DNA from: Pseudotamlana agarivorans
GTDB taxonomy: Bacteria; Bacteroidota; Bacteroidia; Flavobacteriales; Flavobacteriaceae
DNA: 64,000 bases
Assembly (NCBI RefSeq): GCF_018860245.1
Contig: NZ_JAHKPD010000014.1
Location: 62,001 to 126,000 of the forward strand
Reading direction: 5' to 3'
In this document: positions 62,222-64,000 of the stretch, piece by piece
Position numbering within the stretch: position 1 is the first letter of the stretch
How the letters are laid out: each line of letters opens with the position of its first letter
Position numbers and translations under genes: made by a program
The notes under the pieces: generated by a model
The model's input: only the letters and a program-made list of their open reading frames with translations
Told to the model about the DNA's origin: nothing
Database searches by the model: none

Positions 62222-62275
62222 TCACTTCGCTTGATTGCAAATTAGGAAATGATGATGTATATGAATAAAGGTCAT
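62222..62275 (-). CDS. hisL: his operon leader peptide
   Basis: 17 residues: MTFIHIHHHFLICNQAK, with four His codons in five (HIHHH, residues 5-9), ending at TGA. It lies 111 bp upstream of hisG, between a good promoter and the attenuator terminator. When histidyl-tRNA is scarce the ribosome would stall in the His run and leave the decoy segment TCAAGCG (plus 62228-62234) free to pair with the terminator's left arm. That allows transcription of hisG. When histidine is plentiful, the ribosome reaches the stop and covers the decoy, and the terminator forms. The mechanism is inferred from the arrangement; the family is known from enteric bacteria. Confidence 0.85.
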   Translation of the reverse strand: MTFIHIHHHFLICNQAK

Positions 62276-62294
62276 AATCTTTTTTTTTCTGATA

Positions 62295-62327
62295 CAAATA
62301 TCAGTATTTTATATGGATAAATCCAAA
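62295..62327 (-). promoter_or_regulatory. Promoter of the his operon
   Basis: On the minus strand -33 TTTG (plus 62324-62327), 21 bases, then GATATTTG (plus 62295-62302), one mismatch from TANNTTTG. The leader ATG is about 20 bp downstream. Confidence 0.6.
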
Positions 62328-62435
62328 TTTAAAAGGCAATTCTTAATAAATTATATTATCTATATTTTTCATTCTATAAAAATCAATAATTTCTAATAGA
62401 AATTCAAAAATACTGGTTTTTTTAATTGATTACCC

Positions 62436-63248
62436 TTAGTTCCCTAAGATAATAGGCATACCACTATCTCCAGACCCAATCACAACCACCTTGCTATTTG
62501 GTGATTCAGATAATTTAATAGTTGCTTCAATACCTTTATCTTGAAGAATTTTATCTGTTAAAGAGGCACTTAAAATTCTATTAGCATCTGCCTTACCTTG
62601 TGCTTCGATAATTACTTTCTCAGCTTCTTTGGCAGCAGTTACTAATCTAAATTCATACTCTAAAGACTCTTGCTCCTGACCTAACTTACGCTCAATTGCG
62701 TCTTTAATGGCCGTTGGCAAGGTTACATCACGTACTAAAACTTCAACTAAATTGATGAATTGATCGTCTACGATTTTTTTAGTTTCATCAAAAATTTCAG
62801 CTTGAATTGCATCCCTTTTAGAAGAGTAAATTTGTTCTGGCGTATATCTACCAACCACACTTCTAGTAGCCGAACGTATTGCAGGTTTTAAAACACGGTC
62901 TAAATAGTTTGCACCCTTTTCTTGGTGTAATTTCCCTAATTCCTGAAACTCTGGCATATACCAAGCGGTTGCTTCTAATTGAATATCCAATCCGTTTGAA
63001 GAAAGCACTTTCATACGCTCTGTTAATTCCATTTGACGCACTTCATAAATATACACTTTGTTCCAAGGTGCCACAATGTGAAAACCTTCTCCCATAGGCG
63101 CTTCATCGGTAACTACACCACCTCCAAAGGTTTTATATAATACGCCTGCTTGTCCGGAATCAATAGTTACTGCAGATTTTGTAATGATTACAACCAAAAT
63201 GACGATTGCGATAATAAAAGGTAATGCTACTTTAGGTAATTTGTCCAT
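62436..63248 (-). CDS. SPFH/prohibitin-family membrane protein
   Basis: 270 residues. A single N-terminal transmembrane helix (LPFIIAIVILVVIITKSAV, about 8-26) is followed by the SPFH/prohibitin domain: VTIDSGQAGVLYKTFGGGV, GFHIVAPWNKVYIYEVRQ and a VRDVTLPTAIKDAIERKLGQEQE helix (about 170-190). The C-terminal helix KAEKVIIEAQGKADANRI is also typical. Members form ring-like membrane scaffolds that control proteases such as FtsH. It lies 16 bp downstream of the last gene, probably as its operon partner. Confidence 0.9.
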   Translation of the reverse strand: MDKLPKVALPFIIAIVILVVIITKSAVTIDSGQAGVLYKTFGGGVVTDEAPMGEGFHIVAPWNKVYIYEVRQMELTERMKVLSSNGLDIQLEATAWYMPEFQELGKLHQEKGANYLDRVLKPAIRSATRSVVGRYTPEQIYSSKRDAIQAEIFDETKKIVDDQFINLVEVLVRDVTLPTAIKDAIERKLGQEQESLEYEFRLVTAAKEAEKVIIEAQGKADANRILSASLTDKILQDKGIEATIKLSESPNSKVVVIGSGDSGMPIILGN

Positions 63249-63264
63249 TCTATAAATTATTTAT

Positions 63265-64000
63265 TTAAATTAATCCGTTATATTTTCTTAAAAACCACTC
63301 AACTCCAAGGCTTAAAGCGATGATAGCCAATAGGTATTTCCAATCGATCAAAGGTATGGTATTTCTACTACTTTTCTGTATGGAGACATAACGCTCATCT
63401 CCCAATATTTCGTTAAATATTCCCGAAGAATTCGCTATAAAATAAGGAGTTCCCAAACTATTATCTGCTAACTGTTCTAACTTAGAAACATTAGCGTTTA
63501 AAAATTGTTGCTCAACATTATACTCCAATATTTCAAAACTTCCTGATTTGGAAATATTTCCGTTTTTAGATTTTACAGTGAAATTATACTTAGCGGGCTC
63601 TAAACCACTTAAATTAACTTCAAAATGATGGTTTTTTAAGATTAAAGGCCGTGTTATCTGAGATTTCGAATCCTTTTCGGTAATTATTATGTTAAGCCGC
63701 TCTCTGGCATCGAATACATAATTTTTATCAAAATATTCTGCTTTAATTACCACATGATTGTTTCCATCGTAAAATGATTGAAAATCCACACGCAATCTAC
63801 TTTTTTGTTCGTTAGATGCCAAATACTGCACTAATTTCCCAACAAAATCATCAAACTCATGAAACGATTGGTTTTGTAAATAACTATGAGCGCGCCATTG
63901 CCAAATATTTTCTCCTAATAACAATGCTTCTCGTCTGCCACTGTTTTCAAAGGTAAGAAGCAGCGGTTCGTTAGTTAAAACACCGTGAACCGTTTTATTT
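63265..64000 (-). CDS. C-terminal part of a membrane protein (BatA/VWA- or glutamine amidotransferase-like), cut by the window edge
   Basis: The open frame runs from the window end to TAA at 63265; at least 245 residues. The TTG at 63924 is internal, since the frame continues upstream (NKTVHGVLTNEPLLLTFE, then SGRREALLLGENIWQWRA). A Gly-Arg-Arg-x-Ala-Leu-Leu-x-Gly-x-x-x-Trp-x-Trp-Arg word is usual in Bacteroidetes membrane proteins with VWA or amidotransferase-like domains. The tail has a transmembrane helix (LLAIIALSLGVEWFLR). The N-terminal domain lies outside the window, so the exact family is open. Confidence 0.6.
   Translation of the reverse strand, partial: NKTVHGVLTNEPLLLTFENSGRREALLLGENIWQWRAHSYLQNQSFHEFDDFVGKLVQYLASNEQKSRLRVDFQSFYDGNNHVVIKAEYFDKNYVFDARERLNIIITEKDSKSQITRPLILKNHHFEVNLSGLEPAKYNFTVKSKNGNISKSGSFEILEYNVEQQFLNANVSKLEQLADNSLGTPYFIANSSGIFNEILGDERYVSIQKSSRNTIPLIDWKYLLAIIALSLGVEWFLRKYNGLI

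Noticed and set aside
1-64000. CRISPR array, tRNA, rRNA or insertion sequence
   Set aside because: No regularly spaced direct repeats, no cloverleaf or ribosomal sequence recognised by eye, and no transposase.

Overview
The window is a low-GC bacterial chromosome segment from a member of the Bacteroidetes, most likely family Flavobacteriaceae. The evidence is short secreted proteins with signal peptides ending in AQ/SQ, promoters matching the Bacteroidetes TTTG / TANNTTTG pattern, weak Shine-Dalgarno signals, families such as DUF4251, and a his operon in the order hisG-D-C-B-H-A-F-IE. I found no rRNA, tRNA, CRISPR array, prophage or transposase gene.

Layout. 1-3900: two small envelope coiled-coil proteins, a DASS/SLC13 carboxylate transporter and an EamA exporter. 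4271-8400: a TetR-type regulator with a palindromic operator, leading four oxidoreductases that look like an electrophile/aldehyde detoxification operon. 8616-12187: a secreted esterase, a thioredoxin and two secreted proteins of unknown role. 12738-16101: an NAD-salvage cluster (Nampt, HAD-like protein, short Prs-like protein) next to an NrtR-type Nudix regulator. Three copies of one palindrome lie on its two promoter regions, and the Nampt frame is broken by one base in a G8 tract. 16247-24943: a J-domain/KTSC protein, two DEAD-box helicases, a YdjM-like membrane protein, an intradiol-dioxygenase-like protein, a subtilase, a DUF4251 lipoprotein and a DUF1853 protein. 25387-34717: a five-gene amidoligase/transglutaminase system (DUF2126, circularly permuted ATP-grasp, alpha-E), with a fused and a split version facing each other. 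35254-42875: two EamA transporters, a cold-shock protein, an SF2 helicase, an S9 peptidase and a 3-hydroxyisobutyrate dehydrogenase-type enzyme. 43077-47794: leuC-leuD-leuA-type-leuB. 48004-52617: a thioesterase, small proteins, TruA, a possible structured RNA and a PilJ-type sensor domain protein. 53183-54217: decayed remnants of a propeller sensor and a TonB-dependent receptor. 54324-62327: the complete his operon with its own leader peptide and attenuator. 62436-64000: a prohibitin-family protein and the C-terminal part of a membrane protein cut by the window edge.

The most informative findings are these. (1) A complete ribosome-mediated his attenuator: a 17-residue leader with a His-Ile-His-His-His run, a 12-bp terminator and an exact 10-base decoy of the terminator arm inside the leader. 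(2) The NAD-salvage cluster with three candidate NrtR operators sharing the same 7-base spacing. (3) The duplicated ATP-grasp/alpha-E/transglutaminase peptide-ligase locus. (4) Short hairpin repeats in nearly every gap of the his operon, two of them flanking an inserted GIY-YIG nuclease gene and one read through as the N-terminus of HisH.
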